A DNA stretch of 64,000 bases from Nitrospirota bacterium (lineage in GTDB: Bacteria > Nitrospirota > Thermodesulfovibrionia > Thermodesulfovibrionales > Dissulfurispiraceae): positions 1 to 64,000 of the forward strand of contig JAMCVZ010000035.1 in the NCBI GenBank assembly GCA_023476565.1, in the 5' to 3' direction. Under the pieces are notes generated by a model. That model was not told where the DNA came from. It made no database searches and saw only the letters and a program-made list of their open reading frames with translations. Position 1 is the first letter of the stretch. Each line of letters starts with the position of its first letter. The translations under genes were made by a program, and so were the position numbers. Of the stretch, positions 7,387 through 15,449 are shown piece after piece.

Positions 7387-8191
7387 TCCCTCCTATTATG
7401 TAGTAAATACTGGGCTGTGTCCCGAGTTCCGGTTTGCGCCGTATTGTGTAATGTTTGGCGATAAGTTTCCTGACCTCGGAATGAGGGTCCTCAAGATCGC
7501 CGAACACTATACCGCCGTTGGATGCCTCAACACAAGCGGGCTTAAGGCCCTTTGCAAGCCTCTCGTAGCACCCTGTGCATTTTTCGACGACTCCCTTGGT
7601 CCTTGTCGGGAACTCAGGATTCTCTTTCTTGATGAACGGCCTTCCGTTTTCGTCCGTTCCGCGCGGGTCCCTGAAATTAAAACTCCTCGCCCCGAAAGGA
7701 CAGGCTGCCATACAGAACCTGCATCCGATACAGCGGTGCATGTCCATCATTACAATGCCGTCTTGCCTCTTGAATGTGGCCTTGGTCGGGCACACCCTTA
7801 CGCAAGCGGGCTGGGCACAGTGATTGCAAAATACCATAAAAGGCTTCTCTTTCAACTCCGCTGTCGCGTATTCATTTTCCTGGTTCGGGAAAACGTGCTC
7901 GTAGTCATCTTTCCATATCCATTTTATCTCGTCTTTCGGGTTGCCGTAGTCCGGCACATTATGAATACTGTGGCAGGAATCTATGACCCTTTTGATATCT
8001 TCCCCGGACTTGAATTTGCTCATATCGACAACAAACCCCCATCTCTTCGCTGTCAGGGCCCCCGGACTCACCTCAAACTGTGAGGCCTCCAGGTCGCCCT
8101 TCCTGAGCCCGCTGACGATCGCTGTACTCCCGATGCCGAGCATAGTGGAAATTCCTGCTATTTTCAAAAACTGTCTTCTGTTTATGCTCAT
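7373..8191 (-). CDS. dsrO: DsrO, periplasmic Fe-S subunit of DsrMKJOP
   Basis: A 272-residue iron-sulfur protein with a twin-arginine signal at the N-terminus (SINRRQFLKIAG), so it is exported folded to the periplasm. Ferredoxin-like motifs follow: CNHCAQPACVRVCP, CIGCRFCMAACP and a third set with CTGCYERL and PACVEAS, giving several [4Fe-4S] clusters. It wires the DsrJ haem protein to DsrP. The chosen ATG at 8191 overlaps the dsrJ stop (ATGA) and is preceded by GAAGGAGA. An earlier in-frame start at 8221 would bury the Tat motif and is rejected. Confidence 0.93.
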   Translation of the reverse strand: MSINRRQFLKIAGISTMLGIGSTAIVSGLRKGDLEASQFEVSPGALTAKRWGFVVDMSKFKSGEDIKRVIDSCHSIHNVPDYGNPKDEIKWIWKDDYEHVFPNQENEYATAELKEKPFMVFCNHCAQPACVRVCPTKATFKRQDGIVMMDMHRCIGCRFCMAACPFGARSFNFRDPRGTDENGRPFIKKENPEFPTRTKGVVEKCTGCYERLAKGLKPACVEASNGGIVFGDLEDPHSEVRKLIAKHYTIRRKPELGTQPSIYYIIGGNENA

Positions 8192-8592
8192 GACTCTTTC
8201 TCCTTCGGTGCGATATGGCAATCCCAGCAGTAAGGCTTAACAGCCATATAATTGTGGCATTCATCACAGAATTTCTTCTTGTTCGAATGGCAGCGCATAC
8301 AGGTGTTTTGAAGACTCATGTCGAACTTTTTGCCTTCTGCATTTACATAGACCCTGGTATTGCTGCGGACAACGGAATCTCTCCACTCATTCAGAAGCTG
8401 CATATGCTCGGCCCTCATGAATTCCTTGGATTCCACGCACTTTCTGTCCTGTTTCGCCAGCTTCATAATCTCCGGCGTATCGACCTTCGGCTCAGGCTTG
8501 GCAATTGCCTTGCCCATATTGTAGAAGAAAGGGAATGTGGCCAGGCCGAAGAAGATAATAAGTCCGATTAGTATTTTGCCTGCGTTATACAT
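8188..8592 (-). CDS. dsrJ: DsrJ, triheme cytochrome c of DsrMKJOP
   Basis: A 134-residue membrane-anchored periplasmic cytochrome c. The N-terminal span is KILIGLIIFFGLATFPFF. Three haem-binding motifs are visible: CMRCH (98-102), CDECH (109-113) and CWDCH (122-126). The family's unusual Cys ligand candidate is Cys52 in DRKCVESKEFM, followed by the conserved HMQLLNEWRDSVVR. It overlaps dsrK by one base and dsrO by four, as expected for a tightly coupled operon. It sits between the DsrM/K and DsrO/P halves of the complex. Confidence 0.94.
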   Translation of the reverse strand: MYNAGKILIGLIIFFGLATFPFFYNMGKAIAKPEPKVDTPEIMKLAKQDRKCVESKEFMRAEHMQLLNEWRDSVVRSNTRVYVNAEGKKFDMSLQNTCMRCHSNKKKFCDECHNYMAVKPYCWDCHIAPKEKES

Positions 8593-10205
8593 TACTCGCT
8601 GCCCTCCTTTCCCGGAAGGGGTTCAAGGCGCAAATCCTGTGTCCTCTCTTTCTCCCCCTTCATTATCAGGGCGTTACCCACCAGTTCGTGAACACCGGCA
8701 ACGCCGACGCCCGGGACCCAGTAGTCCATAGAGGCTGAAAGGGTAGCCCTGTCGATAGCGCATACATTGGCCAGCATGTTCACCCCGTGTCTCTCGTGCA
8801 CATACTTGACCGCGTTTGCCCTGGGGAACCCGCCCCTCATTCTCAATTCCATGTTCTCTGATGCATTCAAGCCGGTACCGCTCCCGCAGCAGAAGGTCTT
8901 CTCCCTGATGGTGTTCTCCGGCATCTCGTAGAAGTGGCTGCAGACGCTCTTGATCACGTACCGGGGCTCCTCCAGGAGACCCATTCCCCTTGAAGTATTG
9001 CAGGAATCATGGAATGTCACTTTGAGATGGTCGTTCCGGCGCGGGTCCAGTTTCAATTTATTATGCTTGATAAGATCTGCGGTAAATTCCGCTATATGTA
9101 CCATCTTTGTGGATTTTGCATTATCAAAAACAGTTCCCGTTATCGGGGATTTGGGGACCTCCATGAAATCGGCCGGGCCGTTCCAGGTATCCATGTATTG
9201 GTTGATCACCCTCCACATATGGCCGCATTCTCCTCCGAGCACCCATTTGACCCCCAGCCTTTTTGCTTCGGCATATATCTTGGAGTTCAACCTTTTCGCC
9301 ATCTCGTTCGAGGTAAAGAACCCGAAGTTTCCGCCCTCCGACGCATAGGTGCTCCACGTGTAATCAAGCCCGAGCTCGTGGAAGAGCATGAGATATCCCA
9401 TCGCCGTATACGTGCCCGGGTTGGCGAAGAGGTCGCCTGAAGGCGTAACAAAGAGTATCTCGGCGCCCTTCCTGTTGAAGGTCGGCTCTATCTTGATGCC
9501 CGTTATGCTTTCAATGTCATCCAGAAAGAACTCGATGCTGGATTTGATCGTATGGGGCTCAAGCCCGAGGTGGTTTCCTTTCATGTAACAGTTTGCGACA
9601 GGCCCGCCGATCCAGCCGAGTTGCAGGCCGATCATATTCGTGAGTTCCCGGCCCATCATGGTAATCTCCGCGGTGTCGATGCCGTAAGGGCAGAATACCG
9701 AGCAGCGGCGGCACTCGGTGCACTGGTAAAAGTAGTACCACCACTCTTTCAGCACACTGACTGTAAGTTCCCGGGCCCCGGCCAGCTTTCTTAATATTTT
9801 CCCGGCCAGCGTGAAGTTCCCCCTGTATACCGACCTGAGGAGTTCGGCCCTCAGCACAGGCATGTTCTTCGGGTCCCCCGAGCCGATAAAGAAATGACAC
9901 TTGTCGGCACAGGCGCCGCACCTCACGCAAATATCCATAAAGAGCTGGAAGGAGCGATACTTGCCGAGGAGATCTTTCATGCCCTGGAGAATAGTCTGCT
10001 CCCAATTAGCGGGCAGTTTCCAATCCTCATCCTTTGACGACCATTCATGTGCATTGGGGAATTCTACTGTTTCAAGATCTTTAGGCTTTGCAGCATGGCA
10101 AAACATGTGTTCCCTGAACTCAACAGGGGTCTCCATCCACTCCGTTTCCGGAGGGGCATAGCGTATCTTTGCAAGCTCATCCGGTTTTGCTGAAAATTTT
10201 GCCAT
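8592..10205 (-). CDS. dsrK: DsrK, HdrD-like catalytic subunit of DsrMKJOP
   Basis: A 537-residue cytoplasmic Fe-S protein related to heterodisulfide reductase HdrD. Two ferredoxin-type motifs are present, CVRCGACADKCHFF near residue 90 and CTECRRCSVFCPYG near 165. The C-terminal CCG-type region (HDSCNTSRGM, EKTFCCGSGTG, LANVCAID) binds the noncubane [4Fe-4S] cluster expected to reduce the DsrC trisulfide. It lies two bases downstream of dsrM and overlaps dsrJ. Length and motifs match the family. Confidence 0.94.
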   Translation of the reverse strand: MAKFSAKPDELAKIRYAPPETEWMETPVEFREHMFCHAAKPKDLETVEFPNAHEWSSKDEDWKLPANWEQTILQGMKDLLGKYRSFQLFMDICVRCGACADKCHFFIGSGDPKNMPVLRAELLRSVYRGNFTLAGKILRKLAGARELTVSVLKEWWYYFYQCTECRRCSVFCPYGIDTAEITMMGRELTNMIGLQLGWIGGPVANCYMKGNHLGLEPHTIKSSIEFFLDDIESITGIKIEPTFNRKGAEILFVTPSGDLFANPGTYTAMGYLMLFHELGLDYTWSTYASEGGNFGFFTSNEMAKRLNSKIYAEAKRLGVKWVLGGECGHMWRVINQYMDTWNGPADFMEVPKSPITGTVFDNAKSTKMVHIAEFTADLIKHNKLKLDPRRNDHLKVTFHDSCNTSRGMGLLEEPRYVIKSVCSHFYEMPENTIREKTFCCGSGTGLNASENMELRMRGGFPRANAVKYVHERHGVNMLANVCAIDRATLSASMDYWVPGVGVAGVHELVGNALIMKGEKERTQDLRLEPLPGKEGSE

Positions 10206-10207
10206 AG

Positions 10208-11200
10208 TTACTCCTTCTCGACCGGCAAGCCAGCCGCTTTCATTTTAGCCCTGAAGTCATTCTCGTATTCTTCATAGGTATGGACATGAACAGGGTAGTT
10301 CCATGGATTGATATGCCTGACCATACGGCTGTCGTTCGCCATGTTCCTTGTCGGGCTCATAAAAACACCCGCCATATGCACCAGCTTGCTGAACGGGAAA
10401 TAAGCAAACAGGATGCTGATAAGGAACAGGTGCACATAAAATATGCTGCCGATCCCTTTCGGGATTACGGGACTGAAGCTGACCAATCCCATAGTTAATT
10501 GTTTTACGCTTACAATGTCTACCTTGGCGAAATACCGCATGATAACTCCGGAAGCAGCTATTGCCAGAATCAGGAAAAGCGGGAAGTAATCTGCGGGAAG
10601 TGAAATGTACTTCACAGTCGGGATAGTCATTCTTCTTATGAAGAGATAAGTTACAGCCGCCAGGATTACCGCATCGGTCATATAGAAGAGCGGAACTCCT
10701 ATCTGCAGGAAGCTATCGAGGCCCTCGATCATCCGGATCGGGAAGGGCACGCCCAGAGAGAAAAATCTGAAGTGCCTGACGAGGATAATAAGAAAGGACC
10801 AGTGGAAGGCCAGTCCTGCCAGCCAGAGCCACTTATCAGAGCCGTAAGCAAGTTTAGGGCCGTCCCTCAACTCTGTTTTAATATTTCTGAAAAGAGATCG
10901 GAACAAGAGCACTTCGAGGGCCATCCTTACGATGACCCATCCGGTGCTGGACGGGTTCTCAATCTTGTCCTGCTTTATCCACGGCAGCGACTTCTGCTGG
11001 CCGCACGTTGTGGGGATACAAAACGGCACAGGCGAACGTCCCCACTTCACGACGCGATAAATGACCCCGAGGATGAATGTGGCAAGGGCTGCATAGGGGA
11101 TAGCTACCCCGAAGAGGAACTGCATGTTTGCCATATTCACGCCTGCAAGGGCAAGCACAATCAGGATTACTACTGCGAAGAAGGGAATTAAGGTTTTCAT
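10208..11200 (-). CDS. dsrM: DsrM, cytochrome b-type subunit of DsrMKJOP
   Basis: A 330-residue integral membrane protein of the NarI/DsrM type. The first hydrophobic spans are FFAVVILIVLALAG and PYAALATFILGVIYRVV. A cytoplasmic loop with PFCIPTTCGQQKSLPW is characteristic of DsrM. Histidines in membrane segments (AFHWSFLIILVRHFRFF, IFYVHLFLISILFAY, KLVHMAGVF) are candidate haem b ligands. It oxidises menaquinol and passes electrons to DsrK. It is the first membrane-complex gene and follows the RsbRD-like gene by 52 bases. Confidence 0.93.
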   Translation of the reverse strand: MKTLIPFFAVVILIVLALAGVNMANMQFLFGVAIPYAALATFILGVIYRVVKWGRSPVPFCIPTTCGQQKSLPWIKQDKIENPSSTGWVIVRMALEVLLFRSLFRNIKTELRDGPKLAYGSDKWLWLAGLAFHWSFLIILVRHFRFFSLGVPFPIRMIEGLDSFLQIGVPLFYMTDAVILAAVTYLFIRRMTIPTVKYISLPADYFPLFLILAIAASGVIMRYFAKVDIVSVKQLTMGLVSFSPVIPKGIGSIFYVHLFLISILFAYFPFSKLVHMAGVFMSPTRNMANDSRMVRHINPWNYPVHVHTYEEYENDFRAKMKAAGLPVEKE

Positions 11201-11252
11201 CTATCTACCTCTTTTCGTTTTATATTATCAGTCTTTCCGCTGTGAGCTTCGG

Positions 11253-11768
11253 CTATTGATCCGGCAGCTCACATACCAGATTCGCTCTTTGCAATAACCT
11301 GTACGTCAATCTTTTCGTCTCATTCGCCCTGAGTTCATAAATCTTTTCGCGGCATTGTATATATATATCGAAAGACATAAGGGCCAGGGCATCTATCCTC
11401 TCCTCAAGTCCAGGGAGCTCTCCGGAGGCGGAGTGTTCACGGGTATTGCTCCCCAGTTCTTCTCGAATTATCTTCTTCAGAGACAGGATGAAACCGACAG
11501 CCTGTGAGGGCGTAAGGTCCTGGACTGCCCTGATCCTGATTATATTGTCGAGAGAGGGTGCGATCCTGTCTAAATCCGTCCCTTGGAGAAGTGCCTCGAG
11601 GATATGCTCCATCCCCTGGTGAATCGTGTGCCCAACCGGATTTGCAAATTGATTTTTTTGCTTTTTAAGGAAAGCTGACGTGTCGGCAGGATAAGTATCC
11701 AGTACTGCGTTAAACCACCTGTTCAAAATTGCAGGTCTCTTTTCTGATAAGAGATTCCTCGGGTCCAT
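11253..11768 (-). CDS. RsbRD N-terminal-like sensor protein
   Basis: A 171-residue cytoplasmic, all-helical protein resembling the N-terminal domain of RsbRD (RsbT co-antagonist): EKRPAILNRWFNAVLDTYP at the start, then NPVGHTIHQGMEHILEAL and the RIRAVQDLTPSQAVGFIL segment. Proteins of this type occur just before dsrM in many sulfate reducers. Its function there is unknown, and a sensory or regulatory role for the Dsr membrane complex is only inferred. The lone Cys-containing end (LVCELPDQ) is not diagnostic. It stands between dsrC and dsrM, about 210 bases after dsrC. Confidence 0.8.
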   Translation of the reverse strand: MDPRNLLSEKRPAILNRWFNAVLDTYPADTSAFLKKQKNQFANPVGHTIHQGMEHILEALLQGTDLDRIAPSLDNIIRIRAVQDLTPSQAVGFILSLKKIIREELGSNTREHSASGELPGLEERIDALALMSFDIYIQCREKIYELRANETKRLTYRLLQRANLVCELPDQ

Positions 11769-11929
11769 ATTTAATCCAAGCTGCTCCTTACAGTTTCAGA
11801 AAGGTCATACTTCCCTGCTGAGCGTCTGCCCGGGATCTCCAATACCGCAAGAATGCAACAGCCTGTTATCCGTTGTCCATGGTCCAGCATTGGCAAAGTA
11901 TTAGTCTTCCTTTCAACAATTTTAGCAAA

Positions 11930-11963
11930 GGTGGGGCAAGGGATTGAAATCCCCTGCCCCACC
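11930..11963 (-). terminator. Hairpin after dsrC
   Basis: GGTGGGGCAAGGG..ATCCCCTGCCCCACC forms a strong GC-rich stem about 20 bases past the dsrC stop, followed on the minus strand by TTTGCTAAAATTG. It can partly separate the highly expressed dsrC message from the dsrMKJOP genes downstream. The rest of the 11769-11982 gap shows no gene. Confidence 0.65.
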
Positions 11964-11982
11964 CTTCATATCAGTTCGTTCT

Positions 11983-12318
11983 TTATACGCAACCTGTCGG
12001 CTTCGGCAGTCCTGCATATCTGCATGCCTGCTTTGCCGGCCCGTCCGGGAACAGCTCATAAAGGTATTTTGTGTTACCTTTGTCCGGCCCCATTACCTTG
12101 CCGACCTCTTTTACGAGGATCTTGATCATGGGGGCTATCTGGTATTTCTGGTAGTAGTCCCTAAGGAAGTTGATGATCTCCCAGTGACTGTCTGAAAGTT
12201 CAACTCCATCGCCCTTAGCCATTGCTACAGCGATATCCTTGTTCCAGTCCTCAAGGTTGATCATGTATCCGTCCTCATCCACTTCAACCTGTTTTCCTGC
12301 GATTTCAATGTTTGGCAT
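11983..12318 (-). CDS. dsrC: DsrC sulfur carrier protein
   Basis: A 111-residue DsrC. The flexible C-terminal arm ends CRYAGLPKPTGCV, with Cys99 and the penultimate Cys110, the pair that forms the DsrC trisulfide with sulfite-derived sulfur from DsrAB. Conserved segments are VDEDGYMINLEDWN, SDSHWEIINFLRDYY and ELFPDGPAKQA. Both Cys are present, so this is a true DsrC and not a TusE/RspA variant. AAAGGAGGCACACT precedes the ATG. It has its own upstream region (12319-12493) and a downstream hairpin, consistent with separate, strong expression. Confidence 0.96.
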   Translation of the reverse strand: MPNIEIAGKQVEVDEDGYMINLEDWNKDIAVAMAKGDGVELSDSHWEIINFLRDYYQKYQIAPMIKILVKEVGKVMGPDKGNTKYLYELFPDGPAKQACRYAGLPKPTGCV

Positions 12319-12416
12319 AGTGTGCCTCCTTTCTCAGAATTATTTTTAGAGTATGCTACTATTTACGATTCAGACATATTCTAAACTTAAAGTCAAAAGA
12401 TAAAAGTCTAATGAAA

Positions 12417-12443
12417 ATAATATAGAATTGCAAATCAGGTCAA
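12417..12443 (-). promoter_or_regulatory. Possible dsrC promoter
   Basis: On the minus strand TTGACC (12443-12438) is followed after 15 bases by TATTAT (12422-12417). The spacing is short. The whole 12319-12493 gap is AT-rich and holds no gene, which suits a promoter for dsrC. Confidence 0.3.
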
Positions 12444-12493
12444 ATAAATTAATATTATAATGACATTTGCTTTTTTTATCTATCTTGATTATT

Positions 12494-13519
12494 TTATCTA
12501 TTAGCTCTCTTATACAACACTTCTTTAGCCACTTCACCAACTGCCGTTTTAACCAGCGCCCCATCTTTATAGAAGTTCATCCGGCTCTTATCATCCGACA
12601 GACTTTTGATACTCTCGATGTCCTTTTCATCCCCCAGCATCCCGATTGCCCAGACTGCATATCCCCTGACGGCCGGGTTGTTATCGTCTAACAGTAATTT
12701 TAAATCATTCAAGGCAAATCGCACAAGGTCCGGCCTGACACCGGCAATGCGGCCCACTGCCCAGGCTGTACCTGCCCGGAACATATCTTCCTCTCTGAAC
12801 GACCATAAAATAGGAATAATATCCCTGAATTCATCAGGACCATTTCTTATTATCTCACCCAATATCTCCGCAGCGCTCCAGCCGATCCCCCCCGACTCGT
12901 CCCCCATGGACCATAACAGCCGCCTTATCGTATCCCTTACGACATCCATCCTCTCTCCGGACAGCTCCCGGCTTATGAGCCCCAGGGCCTCCATGGAGCG
13001 CCAGCTGATAGCGTCCTCTTTGTCGTATGAAAGCGAGATAAGCCTGCTGATCACGCTCTTATCCTGCTTCGCCATATTGACAAGCTCATCATACGAGCCT
13101 GCTTCCAGCAAGCGTTTGACGCTTCCTTTCAGATTTGCCTTGCCTGCTTTATCCCTTTCGCTCTTTTTGTCTGTAATAGTCTGAGCGGTGTCCCCGTGCT
13201 TTGACTTTATCAACAGGAGTTTTCCGGCTGCATTGCTGAGACCTTTGGAATAAATCCTTGTGTGGGATTTTAAATCGTAGTCCATCTCAAACATCCGGTA
13301 ATCCGTATCTGAATCCAGAGCGGCTATATCCCAGTCTCCCCTCAGCAGCGCAAGGGCCTCCATGTAAGCTTCGCCTATATTGTGGCCCGTCGGGTCGCAT
13401 ACATAGACTGTTCCACATGCGCATTTCCCGCTCAGGATCTCTCCGAATTCCGTCTGTGTTACAGCCGGGCGTGCAATAGGCCTTCCGCAAAACGGGCATT
13501 CCGGTGTGTATTTATTCAT
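12494..13519 (-). CDS. HEAT-repeat protein of the dsr region (DVU0298-like)
   Basis: A 341-residue protein. The N-terminus has a zinc-ribbon-like pair, CPFCG (9-13) and GKCACGTVYVCDP. The C-terminal half is a helical HEAT-type repeat array: ISWRSMEALGLISREL, GIGWSAAEILGEIIR, FRAGTAWAVGRIAG and AVRGYAVWAIGMLGD are four visible repeat units. Proteins with this layout occur near dsr genes of sulfate reducers, where one is known as the DVU0298 family; I recall this rather than derive it. A scaffolding or assembly role for Fe-S/sirohaem enzymes is possible but speculative. It lies 12 bases after dsrN and is probably co-transcribed with dsrABDN. Confidence 0.7.
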   Translation of the reverse strand: MNKYTPECPFCGRPIARPAVTQTEFGEILSGKCACGTVYVCDPTGHNIGEAYMEALALLRGDWDIAALDSDTDYRMFEMDYDLKSHTRIYSKGLSNAAGKLLLIKSKHGDTAQTITDKKSERDKAGKANLKGSVKRLLEAGSYDELVNMAKQDKSVISRLISLSYDKEDAISWRSMEALGLISRELSGERMDVVRDTIRRLLWSMGDESGGIGWSAAEILGEIIRNGPDEFRDIIPILWSFREEDMFRAGTAWAVGRIAGVRPDLVRFALNDLKLLLDDNNPAVRGYAVWAIGMLGDEKDIESIKSLSDDKSRMNFYKDGALVKTAVGEVAKEVLYKRANR

Positions 13520-13531
13520 CTGCTCCTCGCC

Positions 13532-14995
13532 TCATGAGCGCTTCCAGGAAAAGCGCCCGTGAGGGCCTTCCTTGAATTCCAGCGCCCTGTTTATAAGCCC
13601 GGCCGCCCAGTCACGCGCTCCGAGGACATGGACATGCGTATAGGTGGCAAGGACATTCTTATAGCACATGCCATCCCTCTTACTCCTTATCCCCTGCCCC
13701 CGTTTCATACCAAAGGCCATATGTATGCTCTCCGCCTCCTCCATGCTCACAACAGCCGAATAGTGGAATTCATGGCCGTGCAGAACAGTCCCGACAGGAT
13801 AAAAGGGGTTCTCCCTCTCTATCTCTACAATGGTATAGCCATGCGCCTGCGGCTTCTCTTTCATTTCAAAGGTAATGGGGAATACGCCGACCATCGGATG
13901 TTTTCTTCCTTCCACTATGATCGACTCCCCCAGGAACATGAGACCTCCGCATTCAGCATAAACCGGAAGCCCCCGTTCGACCATCGCGCGCACTGAATTT
14001 CTGAAGCTCGCATTTTCAGCAAGTTTCAGGGCATTCGTTTCAGGGAACCCGCCGCCGATATAAAGGGCGTCAATATCAGGCAAAGCGGTATCCGACAGGG
14101 CATTGATATCTATTATCCCAGCGCCCCTGCTCTCCAGTTCTTCGAGATTTTCCGGGTAGTAGAACTGGAACGCGGTATCCCGGATTACACCTATCTTCAG
14201 TGACGAGTGACGGGTGACATCAGTAACGAGTAAAGGATCACTGCCTTTCTTTTCGTTTAACTCGTTACTTGTTACTGGTGACTTGTTACTGTCTTCTAAT
14301 GGTTCAGCCCCGTTCGCAATGTCGAGGATTCTATCCAGATCGAGATATTCCCCGGCTGTTTGCTCGACAAATGAAATCGCCTGTTCTGTGGCAGGGTGCT
14401 CGTGATACGGTGTCAGGCCCATATGGCGCTCGGGGAACTCGCCATCTTTCAGTCTCGGTATTGCGCCGAGCACGGGCAGCGAACAATATTTCTCTATAGA
14501 TGCCCTCACAACCGACTCATGCCGGCTCCCCGACACCTGGTTGAGAACAATCCCCTTTATGGCAACAGCCCTGTCCATTTCCATGCATCCCAGAACTATG
14601 GCAGCAGTCGTCCTCGTCATCTTTGTGCAATCGACAATCAGGACGACGGGTGACCTGAGGAGCTTGGCAAGCTCCGCCGTGCTGTATGAGCCCTCTGCGT
14701 CCATTCCGTCATAGAGGCCCCTGTTGCCTTCTATAACAGCTATATCCCCGTGAAAATGAGCAATGAACGATTCCAGCACCTTTTCCCTGGAGATAAGGAA
14801 CGGATCGAGGTTATAACAGGGATTGTGCGCTGCAAGGGACATCCAGCCTGCGTCTATGTAATCAGGCCCTTTTTTGAAAGGTATTACCCGCAGCCCCTTC
14901 CGGCGCTTAAATGCGGCCGTCAGCCCGAGCGAAAGGGTGGTCTTTCCACTCCCTCCCTTAATGCCGGCAACAACCAATCGCGGGTAATTGCTCAT
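13532..14995 (-). CDS. dsrN: DsrN / cobyrinate a,c-diamide synthase family
   Basis: A 487-residue two-domain amidase of the CbiA/CobB family. The N-terminal ATP-binding domain has GIKGGSGKTTLSLGL, KKGPDYIDAGW and VIEGNRGLYDG. The C-terminal class I glutaminase domain has IGGGFPE and the nucleophile region PVYAECGGLMFLG. In dsr loci this enzyme is called DsrN and is thought to amidate sirohaem for DsrAB; it could also serve cobalamin synthesis together with the cbiG-cbiH gene. A ~31-residue insertion encoded by a palindromic repeat (14199-14293) lies exactly between the two domains. The stop region is followed 12 bases later by the HEAT-repeat gene. Confidence 0.9.
   Translation of the reverse strand: MSNYPRLVVAGIKGGSGKTTLSLGLTAAFKRRKGLRVIPFKKGPDYIDAGWMSLAAHNPCYNLDPFLISREKVLESFIAHFHGDIAVIEGNRGLYDGMDAEGSYSTAELAKLLRSPVVLIVDCTKMTRTTAAIVLGCMEMDRAVAIKGIVLNQVSGSRHESVVRASIEKYCSLPVLGAIPRLKDGEFPERHMGLTPYHEHPATEQAISFVEQTAGEYLDLDRILDIANGAEPLEDSNKSPVTSNELNEKKGSDPLLVTDVTRHSSLKIGVIRDTAFQFYYPENLEELESRGAGIIDINALSDTALPDIDALYIGGGFPETNALKLAENASFRNSVRAMVERGLPVYAECGGLMFLGESIIVEGRKHPMVGVFPITFEMKEKPQAHGYTIVEIERENPFYPVGTVLHGHEFHYSAVVSMEEAESIHMAFGMKRGQGIRSKRDGMCYKNVLATYTHVHVLGARDWAAGLINRALEFKEGPHGRFSWKRS
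14199..14293 (-). repeat. In-frame palindromic element in the dsrN interdomain linker
   Basis: On the plus strand it reads CAGTGACGAGTGACGGGTG.. to ..CTTGTTACTGGTGACTTG. Read on the gene strand it runs GTAACAAGTAACGAGTT through a short core to TTTACTCGTTACTG. The encoded peptide is SNKSPVTSNELNEKKGSDPL and then TRHSSL, nearly that of the smc copy. Confidence 0.85.
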
Positions 14996-15072
14996 TTTTT
15001 ATTATACCCCATGCGCTCTCAAAACTGTCTGCCTCGACACCCAAATAAGTTTCGCAATAATTGAACCAAAAA

Positions 15073-15113
15073 CAAAAAAAAGGCAGTCCTACCACTTTCG
15101 TGGGCTGCCTTTC
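15073..15113 (-). terminator. Terminator after dsrABD
   Basis: On the minus strand AAAGGCAGCCCACGAAAGTGG..GACTGCC is followed by TTTTTTTGTTTTTGG. The strong stem and T tract end the dsrA-dsrB-dsrD transcript before dsrN. Confidence 0.85.
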
Positions 15114-15135
15114 ATTCGGTATTAGAAAAACTAAA

Positions 15136-15354
15136 TTACTCTTTCGGTGGAATCTCTACGAAGCTGCCGCCAAAGTATGTATATATAAGCGTTCCGTTAT
15201 CGATTAGTTCCCTTAACGCATCCTTAACCTCATCCCTTGAAATGCCAGCTTCTGCAGATACGGCCTTCTGGATATCACTTGATTTCAGCTTTTTCTTGCC
15301 GATAGATTTCTCCACCAGAGCGTATATTTTCTGTTTTACCTCTTCCTTTTCCAT
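15136..15354 (-). CDS. dsrD: DsrD
   Basis: A 72-residue winged-helix-like protein: EKEEVKQKIYALVEKS, KKLKSSDIQKAVSAEAG, EVKDALRELIDNGTLIYTYF. DsrD is associated with the reductive form of the Dsr pathway and has been reported to stimulate DsrAB activity. ATG 15354 is chosen because AAGGAGAGG stands at the right distance; a longer frame to 15411 would run back through the dsrB-dsrD hairpin. It is slightly shorter than the usual ~78 residues. Confidence 0.9.
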   Translation of the reverse strand: MEKEEVKQKIYALVEKSIGKKKLKSSDIQKAVSAEAGISRDEVKDALRELIDNGTLIYTYFGGSFVEIPPKE

Positions 15355-15397
15355 ACTAGCACCTCTCCTTATTGAGCAGTTTAGCGGTTTGCAATCA

Positions 15398-15433
15398 CCA
15401 TCAGGAAACATGCGCTTGCATGTTTCCTGATGG
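15398..15433 (-). other. Perfect 16-bp-stem hairpin between dsrB and dsrD
   Basis: CCATCAGGAAACATGC, four loop bases, GCATGTTTCCTGATGG: every base of the two 16-base arms pairs. It lies 17 bases past the dsrB stop and about 44 bases before the dsrD start, with no T tract. It probably protects the dsrAB message or sets the dsrAB:dsrD ratio. Confidence 0.75.
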
Positions 15434-15449
15434 ACCTGTCTTTATATTT

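Noticed and set aside
7298-8083. 261-residue + strand open frame opposite dsrO
   Set aside because: Antisense shadow of dsrO, whose Tat signal and Fe-S motifs are clear.
11771-11962. 63-residue frame between the RsbRD-like gene and dsrC
   Set aside because: It starts inside the GC-rich hairpin after dsrC and shows no protein-like pattern or ribosome binding site.
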